A DNA stretch of 13,195 nucleotides, from contig CAJKBW010000078.1 in assembly GCA_905198295.1 (NCBI GenBank), positions 1-13,195 of the forward strand. Direction: 5' to 3'. The number at the start of each line of letters is the position of its first letter. Position 1 is the first letter of the stretch. The notes under the pieces were generated by a model. It searched no databases. It was not told where the DNA came from and saw only the letters and a list, made by a program, of their open reading frames with translations. This document shows positions 1 to 6,372 of this stretch, one piece after another. Source of the DNA: an uncultured Oscillospiraceae bacterium (GTDB lineage Bacteria; Bacillota; Clostridia; Oscillospirales; Acutalibacteraceae). The position numbers and the translations under genes are program-made.

Positions 1-26
1 AAATGGCCTGCCAGCCGCTTGGCTGT

Positions 27-3000
27 TTATTCGCCGGCTTTCATGGATTCCACCATGTCGACCGCCTTCAGTTTCCGGTACATTACCAGGTTGACCAGTG
101 CAGAAAACAGCATCGTCAGCACGGCGGCAAAGATATAGCTGGTCCATTTAATGGTGCGCCCAAACATCACCATATCCACTTCCGCTGTTTTTACCACAAA
201 GGCGTGCAGGAAAATGCCGAATACCAACCCGGCTGCCGTGCCGATCAGGCTCAGCAGAAGCGTTTCCCGATAGACATAAGCGCTTACCTCACGGTTGTGG
301 AACCCAAGCACCTTGATAGTAGCGATTTCTTTCTGCCGTTCGGTAATGTTGATATTGGTGAGGTTGTACAGCACCACGAATGCCAGCAGGCCGGCGGAAA
401 TGATTAGGACAATCACGATATAATCGATGTTGCTGATGACATCCGCAAAAGAGCTGCTCAGATCGGTGGTGAACTGCACGGAGGATACATCATCGATCTC
501 CAGAAGGGTCTTCGACAAGGTGTCCCGCGCCTGTGATGAGGCATCGGTGAGAATACCCAGAACAGTGGCATACTCTGGTATGTCGCCGTAAAGCGACGTG
601 TACAGCGTGGGCGACATATAAGCGTAGCTGTACAGATAGTTTTCGGTTACACCACTGACCGTGGCGGAGGCCGCTTTTCCATCGGCATTTTTTATGGTGA
701 TGGAGGAGCCGGCCCGTACACCAAGCTGTTCTGCGAGCTTTTCGGTGAGTACGACCTGATCCTCGGTAAAGGCCAGTGCTTCACCGGTTTTACGGTTTTG
801 CAGATGAATGAACTGCGGCAGGTCGGCAGTTCGTTCCGGCACGAACAGGGTGACATCCTTCGTGGTGTCGTCAACCGTAACTTCACCGTTTTCCTGATGC
901 ACCGGCAGGAAGCTTTCTACTTTGCCGGTATCGTCTAAAACAGCCCGAAGTGCCGGCTCCTGCAAGGCTTTGCCGTCCTTCAGCGAGGCCGTCATATTGT
1001 ACTGACAAATATCTTCATACTGTTTGCCGATGATATCCTGAATGGAATCCCGCAGACCAAAACCGGTCAGCAGAAGTCCCGTACAGCCGGCGATGCCGAT
1101 CACGGTCATAAAAAAGCGTTTTTTATAGCGCAGAAGATTGCGCACCGTCACCTTTTTGGTGAAGCTGAGATGCTTCCAGATGAAGGGGATGTGCTCGAGA
1201 AATACCCGCTTGCCGGGCTTCGGGGCACGGGGGAGCATCAGCCGTGCAGGGCACTCCATCAGGGTGCTGTAACAGGCACCGACGGTGGCCAGCAGGGTGC
1301 AGATAACCGCCGCCAGCGAGGAGATCAGCGCATAGGGGACGCGGAAAGGCGCGCTGAAAGCAGGCAGGGTATACATGATGTCGTAGGCTCCCCAGATTAC
1401 CCGCGGGAACACCTGAAAGCCGACCACCAGCCCGAAAAAGCTGCCGAGAATGCTGGCTGCCGCGGCATACAGCACATATTTCATCGCAATGGTCAGCTTG
1501 CTGTACCCGAGCGCCTTGAGAGTACCGATCTGGGTGCGCTGTTCCTCGATCATGCGGGTCATGGTGGTCAGGGCGACCAGCGCGGCAACCAGAAAGAAGA
1601 ATACCGGGAATACCTTGGCGATCGCCTCCACCTTGTCGGCGTTGCTGCCGAAGCTGACATAGCTGACCACCGTATCGCGGCCGAGTACATACCATTCCGG
1701 CATTTCGATGGCATCGATATCCGCCTGCGCGTCGTTGAGCTTCTCAAGAGCATCCTGCAGCTCTTCGTCCGCCTGCTGCTTGTTCTTTTCGTATTCCGCT
1801 TCACCGTCGGCGAGTTCCCGCTCGGCATCCCTGAGCTGCTCTTCGCCGGACAAAATTTCCGCCTCGGCGTCATCCAGTTTGTTCTGTGCGGCGGCAAATT
1901 CGGCTTCCGCCTGTTTTTTGCCGTCGGCGAGTTCCTGTTCACCGGCCAGCAGAAGATTTTCCTGCTGCTGAGCAAGCGCCGCTTTTTCCTCGTAGTCCCT
2001 GAGCGCCGCCGCGTAGGCTGTTTTTCCGCTTTCCAGCTGCGGCTGAAGCTGTGCCGCCTGTTCGGTCAGCCCGGCTTCCAGAAGAGCGGCGATGGTGGCC
2101 TCGAGCTTATCCAGCTCGCTCTTGGAACTGTCCAGCTGCTGCTTATAGAGGGCAAGCCCGTTTTTGGCTTCGTCAAGTGCGGCCCTGCCGTCTTCGATCT
2201 CCTGCTCCTTTTCTGCGATAGTTGCGGCATACGCATCCTTCTGCTTTTGCAGCTCAGCTTTCCCGCTTTCCCACTCCGCACGTCCGCTTTCCAATGCAGA
2301 CTTGCCGTCTTCGATATCCTGGCGGGCCTGCTCCAGCTGCTGGAAGGCGTCCGCCAGCTTGTCGTCCGCTTCCTGCTTGCTGTCGTTATATTCCTGCCGG
2401 GCATCGTCCAGTTCTTCCTGCGCTTCACCGACCACGTCGTTGTAGCGGATTTCGGCCCGTTCATCCGACAGATCCTTCAGGCGGTCTTTTACCGGCTGAA
2501 TTACGTCGGTATAGTTGTCTGAATAGGTGAGCAGGTCCTTGGCGCTGTTAACCGTCAGATAGATTTCGGTATACACCTCGGAAGAAAAGGCCTCCTGAGG
2601 AACATACAGCACCACCTGAACGCTGCCGGTGCCGATCGAGCTGGTTTCCTTTTCCACCGAGAAATAATAGGTACTGTGCACCGTGCCGACGACCGTAAAC
2701 TCTTTTACGGCCAGCATGCCTTCATCTTCGTTTCCGGTTACCGTGACGACCGAACCCGGCGTGATGCCGGTGCTGCCTATCTGATCGGTAACCACCACAC
2801 ACTCATCCGCTTTTTCGGGCAGGCGCCCGTCCACCAGTTGCACCCGATTGAGATAAGCGGCATTCTCTTGTCCGAACGGCAGGCTGTGGAAGCGGGTGAC
2901 GACATCCGCGCGTTCGTCGATATTGGTTAACTTATCGGTGTTATAGGCGGGCATAACCGCCTGCACGCCCTCGGTTTCCCGCAGCACGGCACAGTCGTCG

Positions 3001-3218
3001 TCGGTCAGCCCCAGCGTGGAAACCACACGAAGATCCATCAGGTCGTTTTCATCATAATAGCGGTCCATCGATAACCGCATATCCGGCGTGGTGGCGAGAA
3101 GCCCGGCCAAGAAGCCGACGCCGAGCGCGACGATGGCGAAAATAGCCAGAAACCGGCTCAGGCTTTGCCGTACTTCGCGGTAAAGCGTCTTACGGAATGT
3201 CCTTTTCACGGTTACCAC
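27..3218 (-). CDS. FtsX/MacB-type ABC transporter permease with long coiled-coil insert
   Basis: Membrane subunit of an ABC system of the MacB/FtsX (type VII) class, 1063 residues. One membrane helix lies near residues 22-44, followed by a MacB-like extracytoplasmic domain (about 45-260). A charged Ala/Glu/Gln/Lys-rich coiled coil (about 262-505) comes next. The first FtsX domain (about 535-655) has the coupling motif EEQRTQIGTLKALGY at 558-572. A fourth helix (about 702-722), a second extracytoplasmic domain (about 725-925) and a second FtsX domain (about 930-1055) with ERQKEIATIKVLGF at 960-973 follow. The repeated coupling motif shows an internally duplicated permease, a common Firmicute arrangement. 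The coiled coil carries Gly-centred repeats such as EDG, ESG, ESG spaced seven residues apart (305-319). The GTG start overlaps the end of the upstream ATPase gene by 7 nt, with GGAAAGGA a few bases ahead, so the two are translationally coupled. The substrate is unknown; lipid, peptide or cell-wall-hydrolase control are all possible. The class is confident, the function is not. Confidence 0.9.
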   Translation of the reverse strand: MVTVKRTFRKTLYREVRQSLSRFLAIFAIVALGVGFLAGLLATTPDMRLSMDRYYDENDLMDLRVVSTLGLTDDDCAVLRETEGVQAVMPAYNTDKLTNIDERADVVTRFHSLPFGQENAAYLNRVQLVDGRLPEKADECVVVTDQIGSTGITPGSVVTVTGNEDEGMLAVKEFTVVGTVHSTYYFSVEKETSSIGTGSVQVVLYVPQEAFSSEVYTEIYLTVNSAKDLLTYSDNYTDVIQPVKDRLKDLSDERAEIRYNDVVGEAQEELDDARQEYNDSKQEADDKLADAFQQLEQARQDIEDGKSALESGRAEWESGKAELQKQKDAYAATIAEKEQEIEDGRAALDEAKNGLALYKQQLDSSKSELDKLEATIAALLEAGLTEQAAQLQPQLESGKTAYAAALRDYEEKAALAQQQENLLLAGEQELADGKKQAEAEFAAAQNKLDDAEAEILSGEEQLRDAERELADGEAEYEKNKQQADEELQDALEKLNDAQADIDAIEMPEWYVLGRDTVVSYVSFGSNADKVEAIAKVFPVFFFLVAALVALTTMTRMIEEQRTQIGTLKALGYSKLTIAMKYVLYAAAASILGSFFGLVVGFQVFPRVIWGAYDIMYTLPAFSAPFRVPYALISSLAAVICTLLATVGACYSTLMECPARLMLPRAPKPGKRVFLEHIPFIWKHLSFTKKVTVRNLLRYKKRFFMTVIGIAGCTGLLLTGFGLRDSIQDIIGKQYEDICQYNMTASLKDGKALQEPALRAVLDDTGKVESFLPVHQENGEVTVDDTTKDVTLFVPERTADLPQFIHLQNRKTGEALAFTEDQVVLTEKLAEQLGVRAGSSITIKNADGKAASATVSGVTENYLYSYAYMSPTLYTSLYGDIPEYATVLGILTDASSQARDTLSKTLLEIDDVSSVQFTTDLSSSFADVISNIDYIVIVLIISAGLLAFVVLYNLTNINITERQKEIATIKVLGFHNREVSAYVYRETLLLSLIGTAAGLVFGIFLHAFVVKTAEVDMVMFGRTIKWTSYIFAAVLTMLFSALVNLVMYRKLKAVDMVESMKAGE

Positions 3219-3916
3219 TCAATCCTTTCCACCGGCGTCGGATTCGGATTGACCTCATTGGACAGAATCGTACCGCTTTTTACCCGGATAATGCGGTCGG
3301 CCATACCGGTGAGCGCCTGGTTGTGGGTGATGACGATAACCGTGCGTCCGGTATTGCGGCAGGTGTCCTGCAGCAGCTTGAGGATGGTTTTGCCGGTGTT
3401 GTAGTCGAGCGCGCCGGTGGGTTCGTCGCACAGCAGGATTTTTGGATTTTTGGCCAGCGCACGGGCAATCGATACCCGCTGCTGCTCGCCGCCCGACAAC
3501 TGTGCAGGAAAATTGTTGAGACGGTTTTCCAGGCCGACTTCTTTGAGCATTTCGCGTGCGTCCAGCGGGTCACGGCAGATTTCCGAGGCCAGCTCGACAT
3601 TTTCGAGGGCAGTCAGGTTCTGCACAAGATTGTAAAACTGAAACACAAACCCGACATCATAGCGGCGGTATTCGGTCAGCTGCTTCTGATTGTAGCGGCT
3701 GACCTCATTGCCGTCGAGCCAGATGGAGCCCTCATCGCAGGTGTCCATACCGCCGAGCATGTTCAGAATGGTGGTTTTGCCCGCGCCGCTGGGACCGACG
3801 ATTACGGTAAATTCGCCTTTTTCAATATGAAAGGACACTTTATTGGCGGCAGCGATCCGCTGCTCGCCCATCTGATAGTACTTGCAGACGTCCTGAAAAC
3901 AAACAAAACCTTCCAT
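3212..3916 (-). CDS. ABC transporter ATP-binding protein (MacB/LolD type)
   Basis: Cytoplasmic ATPase of 234 residues that powers the adjacent FtsX-type permease. All ABC motifs are intact: Walker A GPSGAGKTT (41-49), Q-loop Q93, signature LSGGEQQR (140-147), Walker B ILLCDEPTGALD (160-171) and H-loop His198. The sequence CDEPTGALD and the short length are typical of the MacB/LolD/FtsE-like branch. The open frame extends 59 codons further upstream, but that stretch overlaps the preceding gene and resembles no ABC protein. The internal ATG at 3914-3916 gives MEGFVCFQDVCKYY, a normal family N-terminus, and has an AAAAGGGG-type ribosome binding site just ahead, so I chose it. The stop overlaps the GTG start of the permease. 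The 88-nt gap to the upstream DUF4130 gene has no clear terminator, so SOS-driven read-through into this pair is possible but unproven. Confidence 0.95.
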   Translation of the reverse strand: MEGFVCFQDVCKYYQMGEQRIAAANKVSFHIEKGEFTVIVGPSGAGKTTILNMLGGMDTCDEGSIWLDGNEVSRYNQKQLTEYRRYDVGFVFQFYNLVQNLTALENVELASEICRDPLDAREMLKEVGLENRLNNFPAQLSGGEQQRVSIARALAKNPKILLCDEPTGALDYNTGKTILKLLQDTCRNTGRTVIVITHNQALTGMADRIIRVKSGTILSNEVNPNPTPVERIEW

Positions 3917-4004
3917 ATGGTTTCCGCCCCTTTTCTCATCCTTTGCTTTTATTCTTATTCTACAACCACAGGGCGGAAAATTTGTGAATAGACTGCTAAA
4001 GTTT

Positions 4005-4850
4005 TCACCTATTTTGCAGATGAGCGGCCGCAGCGGCGCCGATTTCGTGGAGAGAATCACCGTTTGGACCGCGCAGGGCGAATTCCTGCGCATAATCGGG
4101 AAGCATTTCAGTCATACAGGCCCGGTAGCGCAGCGGGACATGCTGCATCTGCAGCCGGAGATTCTGCCGTTCGCGGATGGTTATGCTCTCGTAGAAGGTC
4201 TTCCAGAGCCGGCGCCAGGCGGTTTCTCCCTCATCGAAGCCGGGCAGGTGCAGGGAGGAAGCATCCGCAAGCACCCATTCGTGCGTATCGAATACACCGA
4301 CCGTCTGATGGGTGCGGTCGTGCATGAGGAAGGGCTGGATCTGGTAGCGGGCGGTGAAATGCGGCATAAGCAGCGGCAGCACAAACCCTTTCGGTTCAAT
4401 TGCGGCGTAATAAATCCCGCCGTCCAGACGGGAAAAACGGACAAACTGAATCAGATGCCCGACCTCATTTCCCAGACGCAGCGCGAGTGCATTCACCTCA
4501 GCAACGCAATCGGCCGTGAGGCTGTGGACGATAGCGGTACCGATGCGCATGCCAAGGCGGATGTAACGGTACAGGGCGGCGCTGCCGGAGGGGCTTTCGG
4601 CCAAAAAAGCCTTCCACACTGTTTCATAAGCCTCCTGACCCATGATGCGGCGTATTCCCCCGGCGGTACGTTGTGCCTGTGCGTCGTCGGTTTCCACGGG
4701 CAGATAGGTCACCCCGAACTGCTGCTGTACCCCGTCCTGCGGCTCTACCGAAAGGGGTGCCGGCCGATGAAGATAGGATACAAATACCGCGCTGAGAAAT
4801 CCGTCGAAGCTGCCATCGTACAGCAGCACTACATCTGACCGGTCAGGCAT
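4005..4850 (-). CDS. DUF4130 / TIGR03915-like putative DNA repair or metabolism protein
   Basis: A 281-residue protein that I recognise as the DUF4130 partner of a radical SAM protein. Landmarks are YDGSFDGFL (11-19), which is the family's N-terminal hallmark, EPKGFVLPLLMPHFTARY (152-169), DTHEW (188-192), and a C-terminal block running through RLQMQHVPLRYRACMTEM (232-249). The family is established almost only by genomic linkage. It sits next to the TIGR03916 radical SAM protein, and in many genomes it is fused to a uracil-DNA-glycosylase-superfamily domain. Here the protein ends at the DUF4130 part and no glycosylase domain is present in it or beside it. The ATG start lies inside the 3' end of the radical SAM gene (22-nt overlap) with an excellent AAGGAGGTG ribosome binding site at 4859-4867, so the two are made together. 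A role in repair or modification of DNA is inferred; the biochemical activity is unknown to me. Confidence 0.88.
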   Translation of the reverse strand: MPDRSDVVLLYDGSFDGFLSAVFVSYLHRPAPLSVEPQDGVQQQFGVTYLPVETDDAQAQRTAGGIRRIMGQEAYETVWKAFLAESPSGSAALYRYIRLGMRIGTAIVHSLTADCVAEVNALALRLGNEVGHLIQFVRFSRLDGGIYYAAIEPKGFVLPLLMPHFTARYQIQPFLMHDRTHQTVGVFDTHEWVLADASSLHLPGFDEGETAWRRLWKTFYESITIRERQNLRLQMQHVPLRYRACMTEMLPDYAQEFALRGPNGDSLHEIGAAAAAHLQNR

Positions 4851-6145
4851 TGCTGACGCACCTCCTTTTCCGGCAGCAGACCGGTGACATCGGTCCAGGA
4901 CAGCTGCTGTCCGAGACTGTCCGGCATCCGGTCGGGCGAAATCCGGTTGCCGGTGACCAGATTGCGATAAATGGATTCAGGGACGAAACGCACGCCGGGC
5001 ATCATCTGCCCGCGGCAGGTGATGAAATAGGCGGCACGCTTGAGAACGACGCCGAGCTTTTTCAGCCCTTCAAAGGACAGCGCACCTGCCCGGCGGGCGG
5101 ACAGGATACGGGCAGCGGACTTGACGCCGATTCCCGGCACCCGCAGCAGCATTTCCTTGTCCGCGCGGTTGACCTCGACCGGAAACTGGTCGAGATGCCG
5201 CAGCGCCCAGTGGCATTTCGGATCCAGCAGCGGATCAAGCGAGGGATGCGCCTCGTCGAGCAGCTCTTCCACATGAAATCCGTAAAAGCGCATCAGCCAG
5301 TCCACCTGATACAGCCGGTGCTCCCGCAGCAGCGGCGGCGGAACATTCTGCGGCAGCAGCGCATTGGTGCCCACCGGAATATAGGCGGAGAAAAAGACCC
5401 GTTTGAGGGCATACTTTTTATACAGGCTCTGCGACAGGCGCAGAATCTGAAAATCGGTGTCCGGCGTGGCGCCGATGATCATCTGTGTGCTTTGTCCAGC
5501 CGGTACGAAAGAGGGCGCGTGCCGATAAACAGCGAGTTCCTCCTTGTTTTGCCGGATCCCGTCCCGGATGCGGGTCATCGGCATCAGGATGGCGTCTTTG
5601 GTCTTGTTGGGCGCAAACGCCGAGAGGCTGCGTTCGCTCGGCATTTCGATATTGACACTCATCCGGTCGCAGAGCATGCCGAGCTTCTGTACCAGCTCCG
5701 GCGAACAGCCCGGGATGGCCTTGGCATGGATGTAGCCGTTGAAGCGGTATTCCCCGCGCAGCAGCTCCAGCACCCGGCACATCTGTTCCATCGTGTAGTC
5801 TGGGTTTTTGCGCACACCGGAGCTCAAAAACAACCCCTCGATATAGTTCCGGCGGTAAAACTCAATGGTCAGTGTGGCCAGCTCCTCCGGCGTAAAGCTG
5901 GCGCGCGGCACGTCGTTTGAACAGCGGTTGACGCAGTACTGGCAGTCATAGATGCAGCTATTGGACATGAGCACCTTGAGCAGCGCGATACAGCGGCCGT
6001 CTGCCGAAAAGCTGTGGCAGATGCCTGCGATGGCGGTGGTGCCGAGCATGCCGGGTTTGGGCCCGCGATCCACCCCGCTGGAGGTGCAGGCGACGTCGTA
6101 TTTGGCGGAATCGGTAAGGATCTGCAGCTTATCCATGAGCTCCAA
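4829..6145 (-). CDS. Radical SAM protein with C-terminal helix-hairpin-helix (TIGR03916-like putative DNA modification/repair enzyme)
   Basis: A 438-residue radical SAM enzyme if translation starts at the TTG at 6143-6145. The iron-sulfur motif CIYDCQYC gives the three cluster cysteines C64, C68 and C71, preceded by the family N-terminus KYDVACTSSG. The C-terminal part has a helix-hairpin-helix DNA-binding motif (about 323-351, EVNRADKEMLLRVPGIGVKS), which suggests a nucleic acid substrate. The gene overlaps the DUF4130 partner by 22 nt. Start choice: the frame opens at an ATG (6185-6187), but that codon sits in the promoter spacer, upstream of the expected transcript start near 6169. The TTG has AAGGAGG at a spacing of 8 nt. 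An ATG three codons later (6134-6136) is the alternative. Linkage to uracil-glycosylase-like domains in other genomes and the LexA-type operators here support a role in DNA damage repair. The reaction is not established to my knowledge. Confidence 0.92.
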   Translation of the reverse strand: MELMDKLQILTDSAKYDVACTSSGVDRGPKPGMLGTTAIAGICHSFSADGRCIALLKVLMSNSCIYDCQYCVNRCSNDVPRASFTPEELATLTIEFYRRNYIEGLFLSSGVRKNPDYTMEQMCRVLELLRGEYRFNGYIHAKAIPGCSPELVQKLGMLCDRMSVNIEMPSERSLSAFAPNKTKDAILMPMTRIRDGIRQNKEELAVYRHAPSFVPAGQSTQMIIGATPDTDFQILRLSQSLYKKYALKRVFFSAYIPVGTNALLPQNVPPPLLREHRLYQVDWLMRFYGFHVEELLDEAHPSLDPLLDPKCHWALRHLDQFPVEVNRADKEMLLRVPGIGVKSAARILSARRAGALSFEGLKKLGVVLKRAAYFITCRGQMMPGVRFVPESIYRNLVTGNRISPDRMPDSLGQQLSWTDVTGLLPEKEVRQQCLTGQM

Positions 6146-6153
6146 GGCGGGCC

Positions 6154-6160
6154 CCTCCTT
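6154..6160 (-). promoter_or_regulatory. Ribosome binding site that selects a TTG start
   Basis: On the minus strand this reads AAGGAGG, a full match to the core anti-Shine-Dalgarno complement. It lies 8 nt before the TTG at 6143-6145 and 17 nt before the ATG at 6134-6136. It lies downstream of the ATG at 6185-6187. Spacing favours TTG as the start of the radical SAM gene. Confidence 0.75.
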
Positions 6161-6175
6161 TATAATGTCAGATAT

Positions 6176-6204
6176 AGTATAGAACATTCGTTCTAAAATG
6201 TCAA
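6176..6204 (-). promoter_or_regulatory. Sigma-A-type promoter of the radical SAM/DUF4130 operon
   Basis: On the minus strand a consensus -35 TTGACA (6199-6204) is followed after exactly 17 bp by a -10 TATACT (6176-6181), one base off TATAAT. The expected transcript start is near 6169-6170, giving a leader of about 25 nt that contains the ribosome binding site at 6154-6160. Two LexA-type boxes overlap the promoter, so it should be strong when free and shut when LexA is bound. Confidence 0.85.
6180..6195 (-). promoter_or_regulatory. LexA (SOS) operator, proximal box
   Basis: The minus strand reads TAGAACGAATGTTCTA, with perfect 6-bp arms TAGAAC/GTTCTA around GAAT. Its 12-nt core GAACGAATGTTC fully matches GAACRNRYGTTY, the core of the Bacillus subtilis LexA (DinR) box CGAACRNRYGTTYC; the two outermost consensus bases differ. 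It sits in the spacer and overlaps the -10 of the radical SAM promoter, the usual place for repression. LexA control is inferred from the motif and position. Confidence 0.85.
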
Positions 6205-6214
6205 ACGTTTGTTC
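6203..6214 (-). promoter_or_regulatory. LexA (SOS) operator, distal box
   Basis: The minus strand reads GAACAAACGTTT, again a full match to GAACRNRYGTTY, although less symmetric than the proximal box (GAAC against GTTT). Its centre is 21 bp from that of the proximal box, two helical turns, so two LexA dimers would sit on the same DNA face. It overlaps the first two bases of the -35 TTGACA. Confidence 0.7.
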
Positions 6215-6223
6215 TTTACCGGC

Positions 6224-6237
6224 TTGGAAAAATCCAA
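6224..6237. repeat. Short inverted repeat TTGGA-AAAA-TCCAA
   Basis: Perfect 5-bp arms around AAAA in the divergent intergenic region, between the LexA boxes and the large hairpin. It could be an operator half of the phosphorylase promoter region, but arms this short can occur by chance. Confidence 0.3.
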
Positions 6238-6292
6238 AAGAAAAGGCAGCTTTCGGAGAAAAACGGGAAATACTTTTGAAGAGATAGGTGTT

Positions 6293-6331
6293 CCGTTACG
6301 GACGGAAAACGCTTTTTTCCGTCCGTAACGG
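6293..6331 (+). repeat. Perfect 17-bp inverted repeat upstream of the phosphorylase gene; possible operator or leader hairpin
   Basis: The arms CCGTTACGGACGGAAAA (6293-6309) and TTTTCCGTCCGTAACGG (6315-6331) are exactly complementary, with a 5-nt loop CGCTT. No T run follows on either strand, so it is not a normal terminator. The middle (6305-6316, GAAAACGCTTTT) is one base from the LacI-family operator core GAAANCGNTTTC. Each arm also carries a small near-palindrome, CCGTTACGG or CCGTAACGG, with centres 30 bp apart. It lies 42 bp before the phosphorylase start. Sugar-responsive control of the chitobiose genes is the likely role, but operator and RNA hairpin cannot be told apart by eye. Confidence 0.6.
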
Positions 6332-6354
6332 TATGAGCTTGCGACGCAGGCAAG

Positions 6355-6360
6355 AAAGGA
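6355..6360 (+). promoter_or_regulatory. Ribosome binding site of the phosphorylase gene
   Basis: AAAGGA directly abuts an ATG at 6361, which is too close for initiation. The second in-frame ATG at 6373 is 12 nt away and produces the N-terminus expected of chitobiose phosphorylases, so I assign the site to that start. Confidence 0.55.
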
Positions 6361-6372
6361 ATGGGCAGAAAC

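Noticed and set aside
12..25. Small hairpin CAGCC-GCTT-GGCTG behind the permease stop
   Set aside because: Only 5 bp and no T run within the window on the minus strand; the window edge prevents judging it as a terminator.
262..505. Coiled coil suggesting an SMC/Rad50-like ATPase (residue numbers of the 27-3218 protein)
   Set aside because: No Walker motifs in this protein; the coil is flanked by MacB and FtsX membrane domains, so it is a permease insert.
1170..2522. Open frame of 450 codons on the plus strand opposite the permease
   Set aside because: It mirrors the Gln/Glu/Ala/Lys-rich coiled coil, whose reverse complement yields few stops; there is no recognisable domain.
3917..4004. Promoter for the ABC ATPase gene (TAGAAT as -10 on the minus strand)
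   Set aside because: No acceptable -35 at 16-18 bp; the closest, TTCACA, is about 20 bp away. Too weak to annotate.
4850..5920. Open frame of 356 codons on the plus strand opposite the radical SAM gene
   Set aside because: The opposite strand encodes a recognisable family with an intact cluster motif; this frame has low-complexity composition and no family features.
6303..6318. CcpA catabolite response element in the centre of the inverted repeat
   Set aside because: About four mismatches to the usual cre consensus in conserved positions; a more general LacI-family core is the better description.
6293..6331. Inverted repeat as a transcription terminator
   Set aside because: No T run follows either arm on either strand, and it lies between divergent genes where neither transcript ends.
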